Part shown: positions 40,054 to 47,757 of the stretch, piece after piece
How the letters are laid out: the number at the start of each line of letters is the position of its first letter
How positions within the stretch are numbered: the stretch's first letter is position 1
NCBI RefSeq assembly: GCF_008642295.1
Contig: NZ_CP029190.1
Coordinates: 2,452,001-2,516,000, forward strand
Length of the DNA stretch: 64,000 bases
Direction: 5' to 3'
DNA from: Streptomyces venezuelae
GTDB taxonomy: Bacteria; Actinomycetota; Actinomycetes; Streptomycetales; Streptomycetaceae
The notes under the pieces: generated by a model
The model's input: the letters and a program-made list of their open reading frames with translations, nothing else
Databases searched by the model: none
What the model was told of the DNA's origin: nothing
Translations under genes and position numbers: made by a program

Positions 40054-40260
40054 TCACTCGTACTCGCGCAGCAGCTCCTCGATCCGGCAATTCCCGGCCT
40101 CTTGACGCCCGTCCAGACACTTCGCGTACCGGCCCAACAGGACTTCGACGCTGTTCCCCGCGCGGGCGGCGACCTCGGTGGGGGTCCACCCCCGCGTTGA
40201 GCCACGTGGAGAGTACGGAGTGCCGGAGGTCGTACGGCCGGAGGGGTCCGCCGCGAGGTC
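40054..40260 (-). pseudogene. Truncated, frameshifted tyrosine integrase
   Basis: Only the C-terminal end of a phage/ICE-type tyrosine recombinase remains. One frame reads PLRPYDLRHSVLSTWLNAGV, the second catalytic Arg-His box. The following PTEVAARAGNSVEVLLGRYAKCLDG to the stop, which includes the tail near the catalytic Tyr, is in the next frame. A run of five C (minus strand, near 40180-40184) would need to be four to join them. The N-terminal two thirds, including the first catalytic Arg, is missing: upstream sequence is instead open on the plus strand for another gene. The integrase lies right after tRNA-Arg in the orientation usual for such elements. Confidence 0.8.
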
Positions 40261-40372
40261 CAGGAGGAGACGGGTATCGTGGTGCCGCTGCAAGCCGTCC
40301 GGGGGCGCCGGCCGCACTTCGGAGGACTCGACCGCGATCGCGTGGCTCACCCCGAAGGAAATCGCCTCCCGC

Positions 40373-40471
40373 ATGTCCGAGGTCTCCGCCATCCGCCTCC
40401 TGGACGCCCTGGACCACGCAGGCCCCCACGTCCGCAGCCACGACGGCCGCCGGCTTCTGGGAGCACGGTGA
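40373..40471 (+). CDS. Possible 3' fragment of a small helical protein upstream of the immunity gene
   Basis: The frame ending at the TGA 40469-40471 reads TPKEIASRMSEVSAIRLLDALDHAGPHVRSH and is open further left to 40178, where it collides with the integrase remnant. The helix-turn-helix-like spacing suggests a small DNA-binding protein whose 5' end was lost. The only in-frame ATG with an AAGGAAAT site is at 40373, which would give 32 residues. Its stop overlaps the start of the immunity gene (GTGA), a sign that it was translated. Weak evidence overall. Confidence 0.35.
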   Translation: MSEVSAIRLLDALDHAGPHVRSHDGRRLLGAR

Positions 40472-40689
40472 CGCTTCCGAGAATGCCGCGCGAGGAAGCC
40501 CTCGCCCTGGTCGCCCGTCTCCTGGACCCCGAGATCTCCGAATCCGAGTGCGACGACATCATCGAAGCCCTGACGCTCGGACTCCGCTGCCCCCACTTCT
40601 CCGACTACCTCTTCTTCGACCACTCCCCCGACGCGAGCCCGGAGAAGGCCGTAGACCAAGCGTTGGCCTACCAGCCAATCGCACTCTGA
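40468..40689 (+). CDS. Colicin/pyocin-type bacteriocin immunity protein
   Basis: A 73-residue helical acidic protein that fits the Im7/Im9 (Colicin_Pyocin) pattern: helices I-II (MPREEALALVARLLDP, SECDDIIEALTLGLRC), then SDYLFF and DASPEKAVDQALAY, matching the D-SPE-IV segment of that family. Such proteins bind and block a nuclease bacteriocin. No toxin gene is adjacent, so this is an orphan. The GTG at 40468-40470 overlaps the preceding stop. The function is inferred from pattern only. Confidence 0.65.
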   Translation: MTLPRMPREEALALVARLLDPEISESECDDIIEALTLGLRCPHFSDYLFFDHSPDASPEKAVDQALAYQPIAL

Positions 40690-40717
40690 GGGGGTGGCCG
40701 GCGCAACGGCCAGGGCG

Positions 40718-41578
40718 TCACGCGTCCAGCCACACACTCCGGTCCCGGGCCACGGAGTAGACGTGTTCGACCTGGGCCACGGTGAGCACGCCGGACAGGG
40801 GGCCCAGGGCCGAGACCGCGCGCTCCTGGAGGGCCCTGACCTTCGACAGCGTGGGCACCACGTTCAGCTCGGCCACGTCGACGAAGACGAGGATGCCCTC
40901 GACCGGGACGGGGAAGCCGCAATGCTTCTCCAGCACCTTCCGGGCCCGTTCTGCCTCCGCCCGGCTCTTGGCGGGGTAGGGGTGCGGCTTGCCCCCGTTG
41001 ACCTTCACCGCATTGTCCCCGACCCACACCCGCTTCTGCGGATGCCGCTTCGTGTTGATCGTGAAGACCCCGCCGTGCCCGATCAGCAGGTGATCGATGT
41101 CCACCTGCCGCGGAAGGGGTATCGAGTGCAACACCCGCCAGCCCTGCCGCTGAAGCCGTTCAAGCTCCCGCCCCACCCGCTGCTCGCCGACCAGGCCCGT
41201 ACGCCAGGAATCCTCAGCGGCCTTGCGCCGCAGCAGCCAAGCGACGAAGCGCCCCCAGGGACCGAGCTCCGACGGACCGACCTTCCCCAGGAGTTGTTCA
41301 CCCGGCCGGTTCGTAGCGAGATCGTTCTCAGGCGCCAGCGCCCGTAGCGGTGGGATGGCGGGCGAGGAGCTGCCTGACCGCGGCCCCGGCACGGGTGAGG
41401 TGGCCTGTGGAACTGCTTGACCGAGTGCCCGCGTGATCGCCTCCGCGTACTCGGCTTGCAGGACCTTGACCTCTCCGGTCCTCCGGTCCATCCACCCGAC
41501 CGCGGTCCCCTCCGGGAGGCTCACGTACAGGCGGTCATGCCCGTAGCGCTTCCACGCGGTCACTTTTAACTCGTCCAC
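40718..41578 (-). CDS. NERD-domain (nuclease-related) protein
   Basis: The central NERD domain shows GEQRVGRELERLQRQGWRVLHSIPLPRQVDIDHLLIGHGGVFTINTK: the Asp in DIDHLLIG and the Lys in NTK match the PD-(D/E)xK-like core. The N-terminal segment (YGHDRLYVSLPEGTAVGWMDRRTGEVKVL) is also found in the paralogue at 59629-60465. 286 residues from the GTG at 41576-41578; a GTG five codons later (41563) and a long open upstream frame are alternatives. Biological role unknown; DNA processing or defence is often suggested for this family. Confidence 0.82.
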   Translation of the reverse strand: MDELKVTAWKRYGHDRLYVSLPEGTAVGWMDRRTGEVKVLQAEYAEAITRALGQAVPQATSPVPGPRSGSSSPAIPPLRALAPENDLATNRPGEQLLGKVGPSELGPWGRFVAWLLRRKAAEDSWRTGLVGEQRVGRELERLQRQGWRVLHSIPLPRQVDIDHLLIGHGGVFTINTKRHPQKRVWVGDNAVKVNGGKPHPYPAKSRAEAERARKVLEKHCGFPVPVEGILVFVDVAELNVVPTLSKVRALQERAVSALGPLSGVLTVAQVEHVYSVARDRSVWLDA

Positions 41579-41873
41579 CAGGCCCCCAGCCGCCGTCGCG
41601 GTGTCAGCGCCATGGGACCAGCGGACGACCGGGGCCACAAGGGCGCCCTGCGGTAAGAGTTTCCCTACTTCATCAAGGGCGCTTCCGCCGCAAAGGCGGC
41701 GTCGCGCGCCAATGGGCTGAGGACATGATGAGGATGAACTCGGTCTGATCTGTCGGCTCCCCGTCACAGATGGATGCCGCCGGCGGGGGCTCTCCGATTC
41801 CGGGATGACCGGGGCCCGTCCTGCGTCTGCCAGCCGGTTCATGGCGGGGGTGGGAGCTGCCATCCCGTGATCG

Positions 41874-42074
41874 TCACTCCCGCATGTTTGCCTCACGGTC
41901 CCCCGCGCCCCGGCCTTCATCTGCTGGCGGCGCATCCGCCCTATAGGCCTTCTTCGCACGGTGCCATGCCGCAAACACATCCGGAAGCTGGTCAAGTAAT
42001 CCCCGGACAACAAACAACAGGATGGTCACTACGCCCGAAGCAGCCAATAGAGAGAGGATGATTTGAGAATCCAC
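41874..42074 (-). CDS. Small single-pass membrane protein
   Basis: 66 residues with one N-terminal hydrophobic helix (IILSLLAASGVVTILLFVVRGLL) and a charged tail rich in Ala, Asp, Glu and Arg. The GTG at 42072-42074 has AAGGTG about 10 bases upstream. No family recognised. Lower GC than the core genes. Could be spurious, but the hydrophobic-plus-charged layout supports it. Confidence 0.55.
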   Translation of the reverse strand: MDSQIILSLLAASGVVTILLFVVRGLLDQLPDVFAAWHRAKKAYRADAPPADEGRGAGDREANMRE

Positions 42075-42488
42075 CCGTTCGACACCTTCTGATCAGCAGT
42101 CGAACTCGGGTGAATCCACTCAGCTCGACCGCAACTTAAAACGGTCAGAACTGAGATCCACGCCGACAGTAAAGCTCAGGGCCGTGCGAGAGAGAGTTGT
42201 CAGGTGGCGTGCCGAACGGGCGCCACAGGCGGACGGCGGAGGCAGGAGTCCGGGGCGTCGTTCACGGATCATCCAGTTCCACTGCGACATGTCGGCTCGC
42301 ATTGGAAAGGCCTGCTACTCGTACGTTATCAGCAGCAGTCACCCACAGAGCGCATCAGCGAATCGCGCTGACACCCGCATTGGCTTTGTGATAGAGACCC
42401 TCCCGGCAATCTCGCCGCACAACTGGTGGCGACTCAGCCGTAGGTGAGGGCGGCCGGGCGCCAGTTGTGGCTGAACTGATCTCGGTAA
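42075..42488. other. 414-bp gap without a supported gene
   Basis: Short open frames exist on both strands but have no ribosome binding site or family features. It contains an inverted repeat (CACAACTGG at 42418-42426 with its complement at 42461-42469) just past the stop of the 42489-43094 gene, which could be a terminator. The remainder looks like decayed DNA of the integrated element. Confidence 0.5.
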
Positions 42489-43094
42489 CTAAGCCGCTCG
42501 TCTGGTGTCCCTCGGGAGGAGGGGCTCGTGGTGGTGCCAGATGAGGTAGCGGTCTTCTCGGCGGAGCTCTGCTGAGCCCCACTCAACGCGCATGACGCCC
42601 TGCTCCATCGAGCAGGCATACGCCACGATGATCAGCCGTAGCTCCGGCGGGAGAAGGGCCAGATCCGGGTGTACATGCTGCTCGTCCAGGTCTTCCAAGC
42701 CAAGGTCGAAAGCCTGCTGCATCGGCTCCGGCCCGTGGCGTCGTATGAGGTCTGCCCTGAAGCCAGCGGCCTTTCGCAGCCGTGCCGCGGTTACGGGCAC
42801 GTCCTTCTTCGCGTACCGGATCGGGTAGATGACATTGCTGCCGACGATCATCACCGTTCGGCCCTGAAGGCGTCGGGCTACTGCCTCGCCGAATGAACTC
42901 AGCCTGGCAGCCAGGGCTTCATACTGAGCGGCGTGCAGGCCGTGACCGTACGCCTCCAAGGTCTGGGTATGGACGCCTTCATGTCCGTGCCGGGCTCGGT
43001 TGTGAGCCTCCACGAGACTGGCCGGGATCGCCTCTGCCAGTTGTCCGGCCCAGACACCGAACGTTTCCTCCGCCCAAGGTGTCGCTGAGCTCAC
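42489..43094 (-). CDS. Hypothetical protein, accessory region
   Basis: 201 residues with no membrane segment. Notable segments are VMIVGSNVIYPIRYAKKDVPV and the acidic LGLEDLDEQHVHPDLALLPPELRLIIVAYACSMEQG. Similar short proteins occur near integrases in Streptomyces as I recall, but I know no function. The GTG at 43092-43094 has GGAGGG nine bases upstream, which supports the start. The protein is Arg/His-rich at the C-terminus. Confidence 0.75.
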   Translation of the reverse strand: MSSATPWAEETFGVWAGQLAEAIPASLVEAHNRARHGHEGVHTQTLEAYGHGLHAAQYEALAARLSSFGEAVARRLQGRTVMIVGSNVIYPIRYAKKDVPVTAARLRKAAGFRADLIRRHGPEPMQQAFDLGLEDLDEQHVHPDLALLPPELRLIIVAYACSMEQGVMRVEWGSAELRREDRYLIWHHHEPLLPRDTRRAA

Positions 43095-43268
43095 CAGTGT
43101 CGCCCTCCCCCTGCGTTGTCAGAACGCCGAGCCACATCCTGACCACGGTGCGAGCAACGGTCGGGATCTGCAAGAGGGCACGGGTGCACAGACCGCGCAC
43201 GAGGAGCTGGACGCTCCCTGGCAGGACGTCCCCCTTCACCCCTGCGGCGCGGACGACGCCACGTCCGC

Positions 43269-44102
43269 CTACGCGATGTCGTCCACCGCAAGCCCTGGCT
43301 CGCGGGCCGCGGTTGCCGGAGTCACCCCGGTGAACTCCAGGACGTCACGATGCAGGTGGGACTGGTCGGCGTAGCCGCTCTCCGCCGCGATCCCGGCCGC
43401 GCCTTCGCCCGCCGCCAGGCGGTGGACGGCGTGGTCGAAGCGGACCAGCTTCGCAGCGCGCTTGGGTGGGAGGCCGACCTGCGCCCGGAACCTGGACCAC
43501 AGGCGTTTTCGGCTCCAGTCGACCTCGGCCGCCAGTCCCTCGACCCGGACCCGGCCGCGGCTGCCGACGATCCGGTCCCAGCACCAGGCCACCTGGGGAT
43601 CCACGGACGGCCCCGTCTCTCCCCGACGGGCGAGCAGGGCGTCCGTCAGGGCGAAACGGTCCTGCCATGATCGGGCTTCGATGAGTTCCTCCCGGATCCG
43701 TGGCGCGCTCCGGCCCCACAGGTCCTCGAGACTGACGACCACGTGCTCCAGATCCGCCGGGGAGGTGCCCAGCACCGCATACGCGACCAGCGGGGACAGG
43801 CGCACCTCCACACACTCGACGTTCTCTCCACGCACGTGAAGAGCGCCGTGCAGGAGTCCGGCGGCAAGGCTTGTCAGCTGCTGCCGGCCCGTGGCGGTAT
43901 CCACGATCAGCGGACCGTCACCGAGCTCCAGAACGAGCGTGACGGCCGGGTGCGGGATCACCCGCATGTCGACCGGTCCCGCGTTGCGGTCGCGGAATCC
44001 GGCCAGGCTGACGCCGCATGGCCGACTGGGCCGTGACGGCCTCACAACGTCCCACCTGGCCACCGCCTCACGCTCGTGCACGGGGGATCGCGTAGATCGC
44101 AC
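43269..44102 (-). CDS. AraC-family transcriptional regulator
   Basis: 277 residues. The C-terminal HTH_18 shows VEGLAAEVDWSRKRLWSRFRAQVGLPPKRAAKLVRF and the second helix-turn-helix AAGIAAESGYADQSHLHRDVLEFTGVTP. The N-terminal part (DMRVIPHPAVTLVLELGDGPL) is the sensor/dimer domain found in DUF6597-type AraC proteins. The GTG at 44100-44102 lies six bases after a TAAAAT -10 box, which suggests leaderless transcription; GTG 44081 is another option. It is divergent from the NTF2-like gene. Confidence 0.92.
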   Translation of the reverse strand: MRSTRSPVHEREAVARWDVVRPSRPSRPCGVSLAGFRDRNAGPVDMRVIPHPAVTLVLELGDGPLIVDTATGRQQLTSLAAGLLHGALHVRGENVECVEVRLSPLVAYAVLGTSPADLEHVVVSLEDLWGRSAPRIREELIEARSWQDRFALTDALLARRGETGPSVDPQVAWCWDRIVGSRGRVRVEGLAAEVDWSRKRLWSRFRAQVGLPPKRAAKLVRFDHAVHRLAAGEGAAGIAAESGYADQSHLHRDVLEFTGVTPATAAREPGLAVDDIA

Positions 44103-44108
44103 GACCGC

Positions 44109-44114
44109 ATTTTA
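44109..44114 (-). promoter_or_regulatory. -10 box of a probable leaderless promoter for the araC-like gene
   Basis: TAAAAT on the minus strand, six bases before the GTG at 44102. This is the usual actinobacterial leaderless spacing. No clear -35 is seen. Confidence 0.5.
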
Positions 44115-44177
44115 AGCGGGGATCGAAGGGAACATTCGTCCAATACATCGGCACGCATGGAGGGCGACGGTGGGTTC

Positions 44178-44594
44178 ATGAGCCCAAACATCATCCAGAA
44201 CGCTTTCCAGGCGCTCGCCGGCAACGACCCGGACCGGATCTCCGCGGTCCTCACCGAGGACGCCGAATGGCTGTCGCCCCCTGGGAACGCCACTGCCGTC
44301 GCACTTGGGGGGATCAACCACATGGTGGGCAGAGAGGCGATCGTGCGCTTCTTCGCCCAGGACTTCCCCCGCTTGTACGCGCGTGACGTCGCGGTCACAT
44401 TCCGCGGGGTTCACGTCGACGGCGAGCATGTGGCGGTGGAGGCGGCCATGACGGCGACGCTCGCCAACGGCAACCACTACAGCAACGACTACTGCTTCGT
44501 CATCGAGCTCCGGGACGGACTGATCCACCGTGTCCGCGAGTACGTGGACACAGCCCGCGGTCTCCGCATGGTCTTCGGTGAAGTTCCACGATAA
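44178..44594 (+). CDS. NTF2-like (SnoaL-type) protein
   Basis: 138 residues of cone-shaped alpha+beta NTF2 fold: helix IIQNAFQALAGNDPDRISAVLTEDAEW, then HMVGREAIVRFFAQDF and the strand pattern VAVTFRGVHVDGEHVAVEAAMTATLANGNHYSNDYCFVIELRDGLIHRVREYVDT. Typical of small polyketide cyclase/isomerase-like or stress proteins with a hydrophobic pocket; substrate unknown. The ATG at 44178 is used because it begins the family homology; ATG 44157 adds seven residues. It probably shares control with the divergent AraC gene. Confidence 0.88.
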   Translation: MSPNIIQNAFQALAGNDPDRISAVLTEDAEWLSPPGNATAVALGGINHMVGREAIVRFFAQDFPRLYARDVAVTFRGVHVDGEHVAVEAAMTATLANGNHYSNDYCFVIELRDGLIHRVREYVDTARGLRMVFGEVPR

Positions 44595-44728
44595 GTGTCC
44601 CGATCCGTCCCTGACGGGATAGGGCTGGACGCGGAGCCGGTCGTTCTGGATGTGAACGGCCGGCTCCGATCGTCGCCGCGTGCGCCGAGACCGGGACACT
44701 ATGCAACCGGCATCCGAGGGAGGGCCCC

Positions 44729-45589
44729 ATGCTGATCGACTTCGTTCCCGACAGGGATCTTTACCCTTTTGAGTCGCGTTGGTTCGACTCGTCCGCCGGC
44801 AGGGTTCACTACATCGACGAAGGGACCGGACCAACGATCCTGTTCTGTCACGGCGCTCCGGCATGGAGTTTCCTCTACCGCCACATCGTGAAGGACCTGC
44901 GAGACCGGTATCGGTGTGTCGCCGTCGACTACCTGGGTTTCGGATTGTCCGAACGCCCCGCGGGTTTCGGCTACACCATAGCCGAGCACACCACGGTCCT
45001 CGGCGAGCTGATCGATCACCTGCGGCTCGACGGCTTCGTTCTGATGGGACACGATTGGGGCGGACCCATCGGGCTGGGCGCGGTCACCGCGCGCGCGGAC
45101 CGGGTGAGGGGGATCGTGCTGGGCAACACCGTGTTCTGGCCGATCGAAGCGGTGGCGAAGCGGGCTTTCAGCGTGATCATGGGTAGCCGTCCGATGCAGC
45201 GGAGGATTCTCGAACAGAACTTCCTCGTTGAGCGCGTCCTTCTCGCCGAACTGGGGCGCAAGCTCACCGGCGCCGAGGCGGACCACTACCGCGCGGTGCA
45301 GCCCACCGCGGAGGCCCGACGCGGACTTGCCGTGACGCCCTGGGAAATTCGCGCCGCGCGCCCGCTGCTGGACCAGCTGGCCCGAGACGTGCCCGCCCAG
45401 CTCGGCGACAAGCCGACCCTGTTGGTGTGGGGAATGCAGGACATGGTGTTCCGTCCGAACACCTCAATCCCTCGGATGCGGGCCTCCTTCACCGATCTGG
45501 ACATAGTCGAGCTGCCGCACGCGCGGCATTTCATTCAGGAACACGCGCCGGACGCGATCACGGCCGCGATCGCGAAGCGATTCCCGTAA
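44729..45589 (+). CDS. Alpha/beta hydrolase, haloalkane dehalogenase-like
   Basis: 286 residues. The oxyanion region ILFCHGAPAWSFLYRH is the haloalkane dehalogenase-type HGxPxWSFLYR motif, and the nucleophile is Asp in MGHDWGG rather than Ser. The histidine is in ELPHARHFIQEHAPD. A carboxylate nucleophile fits dehalogenase or epoxide hydrolase chemistry. It is in the same direction as the NTF2-like gene (134-base gap) and might form a small catabolic unit under the AraC regulator; that is inference. Confidence 0.9.
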   Translation: MLIDFVPDRDLYPFESRWFDSSAGRVHYIDEGTGPTILFCHGAPAWSFLYRHIVKDLRDRYRCVAVDYLGFGLSERPAGFGYTIAEHTTVLGELIDHLRLDGFVLMGHDWGGPIGLGAVTARADRVRGIVLGNTVFWPIEAVAKRAFSVIMGSRPMQRRILEQNFLVERVLLAELGRKLTGAEADHYRAVQPTAEARRGLAVTPWEIRAARPLLDQLARDVPAQLGDKPTLLVWGMQDMVFRPNTSIPRMRASFTDLDIVELPHARHFIQEHAPDAITAAIAKRFP

Positions 45590-45654
45590 GTTGCCACCCG
45601 TTCACGCGGTCGGGTGATCCTCACCTCCAGACAGCCAGGATGAATAACCCGAGT

Positions 45655-45682
45655 TATAATAGTTAGACTTACTCAAAGGAGG
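45655..45682 (+). promoter_or_regulatory. Strong -10 box and ribosome binding site of the DUF234-type ATPase gene
   Basis: TATAAT at 45655-45660 is a perfect -10, unusual in this genome, in the AT-richest patch of the region. It overlaps an ATAAC/GTTAT inverted repeat. AAAGGAGG follows at 45675-45682, four bases before the GTG. No good -35 is visible. Confidence 0.6.
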
Positions 45683-45686
45683 GCTC

Positions 45687-47153
45687 GTGGACAAGCCCGG
45701 CGAGATGTTCGACCGCACCTTCGAGTGGGCCGAGCTGACCAGGTTCGCAACCCTGCCGGGGCCGCAGGCCATGCTCGGGGTGGTGTCGGGGCGTCGGCGC
45801 CAGGGCAAGACGTTCCTGCTCGACGCGGTCACACGCGCCGGCGGGGGCTTCATGTTTACCGCGACCGAGACGACCGAGGCCGACGCGCTGCGCCAGTTCG
45901 GCGAGGCCCTGGCCCGCTACCGCGGCCAGGCCACGCCGTTCCGCTTCGCGCACTGGGACGAGGCCGTCACCGAACTCCTGCGGCTCGCCGACCGCGGCCC
46001 GACCACCGCGGTGATCGACGAGTTCCCCTTCCTGGCCAAGGCGTCACCCGCCCTGCCCTCGGTCATCCAGCGGGCTCTCGACCCGGCCGCCCAGCACACC
46101 AACACTCCTGTACGGCTCCTGCTCTGCGGATCCGCCCTGTCGTTCATGGGCAAGCTGCTGGCCGGCAACGCCCCGCTGCGCGGCCGCGCCGGGCTCGAAC
46201 TCGTCGTCCCCACCCTGGACTACCGGCTCGCCGCCGAGTTCTGGGAGATCTCCGATCCGCGCACCGCCCTGATGACCAACGCCATTGTGGGCGGCACCCC
46301 CGCCTACCGCCGGGAATTCACCCAAGGGGACACACCCCAGGGACCGGACGACTTCGACGGCTGGGTCGCCCGCGCCGTCCTCAACCCGGCCCGCCCTCTC
46401 TTCCGCGAAGCCCGCTATCTCCTGGCAGAGGAACCCGACCTCCACGACATCGCGCTCTACCACTCCGTACTCGCGGCGATCGCCGCCGGCAATGCCTCCC
46501 GCGGCGGCATCGCCGACTACCTCGGGCGCAAATCCACCGACCTGGCGCACCCGCTCAGCGTCCTCCAGGACGTCGGCATGATCACGCACGAGATCGACGC
46601 GTTCCGCCGCAACCGCTCCGCCTACCGCATCGCCGAACCTCTCGTGACCTTCTACCACGCGGTCATGCGCCCCGCCTGGGGCGACCTGGAGCGGCCAGGG
46701 CGCGCCGCCGCCGTATGGACACGCGCTCAGTCCACCTTCCGCAGCAAGGTCATCGGACCCCACTTCGAACAGGTATGCCGGCAATGGTCCCGCTGGTACG
46801 CGGCCCCTGAGACCCACGGCGGCCAGGCCTCCCGAGTCGCGGGCGGCACCGTCAACGACCCCACGGCCAGAACCACCCACGAGGTCGACGCCGCCGTCTA
46901 CGGGGACACGGGCGACGGCCGCGAAACCCTGCTCGCCATCGGCGAAGCCAAATGGAACGACGTCATGGGGGCCGGACACCTGGAACGCCTCCGGCACATC
47001 CGCGGGCTCCTCGCCAAAGGCGGCACCGCGACCGACAGCACCCGGCTGCAGTGCTTCAGCGGCGCGGGCTTCACCGACGACCTGCACCGCCTTGCCGACA
47101 AGGATCCGACCGTCCAGCTCATCGGTATCGACCGCCTCTACCACGGCACTTAG
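45687..47153 (+). CDS. AAA ATPase with C-terminal nuclease-like domain (DUF234-type)
   Basis: 488 residues. Walker A GRRRQGKT at residues 35-42, Walker B VIDEFPFL near 108-115, and the sensor-type LLLCGSALSFMGKLL, all as in the archaeal-type ATPase_2/DUF234 group. The C-terminal 100 residues have HEVDAAVYG followed by LLAIGEAKWN, the Asp then Glu-x-Lys arrangement of PD-(D/E)xK nucleases. A winged helix between them (IADYLGRKSTDLAHPLSVLQDVGMI) suggests DNA binding. It is common in accessory DNA with unknown function. Start: GTG 45687 after AAAGGAGG. Confidence 0.85.
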   Translation: MDKPGEMFDRTFEWAELTRFATLPGPQAMLGVVSGRRRQGKTFLLDAVTRAGGGFMFTATETTEADALRQFGEALARYRGQATPFRFAHWDEAVTELLRLADRGPTTAVIDEFPFLAKASPALPSVIQRALDPAAQHTNTPVRLLLCGSALSFMGKLLAGNAPLRGRAGLELVVPTLDYRLAAEFWEISDPRTALMTNAIVGGTPAYRREFTQGDTPQGPDDFDGWVARAVLNPARPLFREARYLLAEEPDLHDIALYHSVLAAIAAGNASRGGIADYLGRKSTDLAHPLSVLQDVGMITHEIDAFRRNRSAYRIAEPLVTFYHAVMRPAWGDLERPGRAAAVWTRAQSTFRSKVIGPHFEQVCRQWSRWYAAPETHGGQASRVAGGTVNDPTARTTHEVDAAVYGDTGDGRETLLAIGEAKWNDVMGAGHLERLRHIRGLLAKGGTATDSTRLQCFSGAGFTDDLHRLADKDPTVQLIGIDRLYHGT

Positions 47154-47274
47154 CCCGCGCGGGCCACCGCGTCCATCCACTGCCGCGATGTCCCCTCGCA
47201 CAGCGCGTACGCACCATGGCCGGGGCAGCCGGCCGACCTGCGGCGCTGGTTGGTCGCCGTTTGAGGGGGCTGGT

Positions 47275-47667
47275 TCAGTGGGAGCGGATCGCGTGGGTGA
47301 TCTCGGGGCCGGTGCGGGTCACGACGGTGGGCCAGGCGTTCCTGAGGGAGGTGGGGAGTAGTTCGCGGTCTTCGGTTCGCTGGATCATGGTCGGGCCGCC
47401 CGGGGCGATGAGTACGGCGTCCAGTCGTTGGAGCAGGACGGCCAGGAGGTCCATGATGCCGTCGCCTCCGAAGCGGTTGAAGGTGATGCCGGTCGGGCCG
47501 GTGAAGTACACGTCCGCCGTCTCCCCTTCCGCCGTACTCACCTGCAGGAAGTGCCCGTCGGGGTCCCGAGCCACCACATGGGGGGCGAGGATCTCGTGCG
47601 CGGCGCTCAGGTCCAGCGGCGCCGGCTCGCCGTTCTCGAACCGGGACACGAAGAGGTCGAAGCTCAT
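47275..47667 (-). CDS. Hypothetical protein of about 130 residues
   Basis: Small soluble acidic protein starting MSFDLFVSRFENGEPAPLDL, with a strand-rich middle (DVYFTGPTGITFNRFGG) and a helical segment (IMDLLAVLLQRLDAVLIAPGG). The fold resembles the small immunity-like proteins common in Streptomyces, but I do not recognise a named family. The ATG at 47665-47667 has AAAGGA upstream. It lies between the ATPase and the restriction gene on the opposite strand. Confidence 0.75.
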   Translation of the reverse strand: MSFDLFVSRFENGEPAPLDLSAAHEILAPHVVARDPDGHFLQVSTAEGETADVYFTGPTGITFNRFGGDGIMDLLAVLLQRLDAVLIAPGGPTMIQRTEDRELLPTSLRNAWPTVVTRTGPEITHAIRSH

Positions 47668-47757
47668 GGAGTCCTTTCCGGCGTCGGGTTGGAGCGGGAT
47701 GAACGGAGACTATGATCATCGGCAGCGCATTGAAGTGGCTACACGGGGGTGGAGAGC

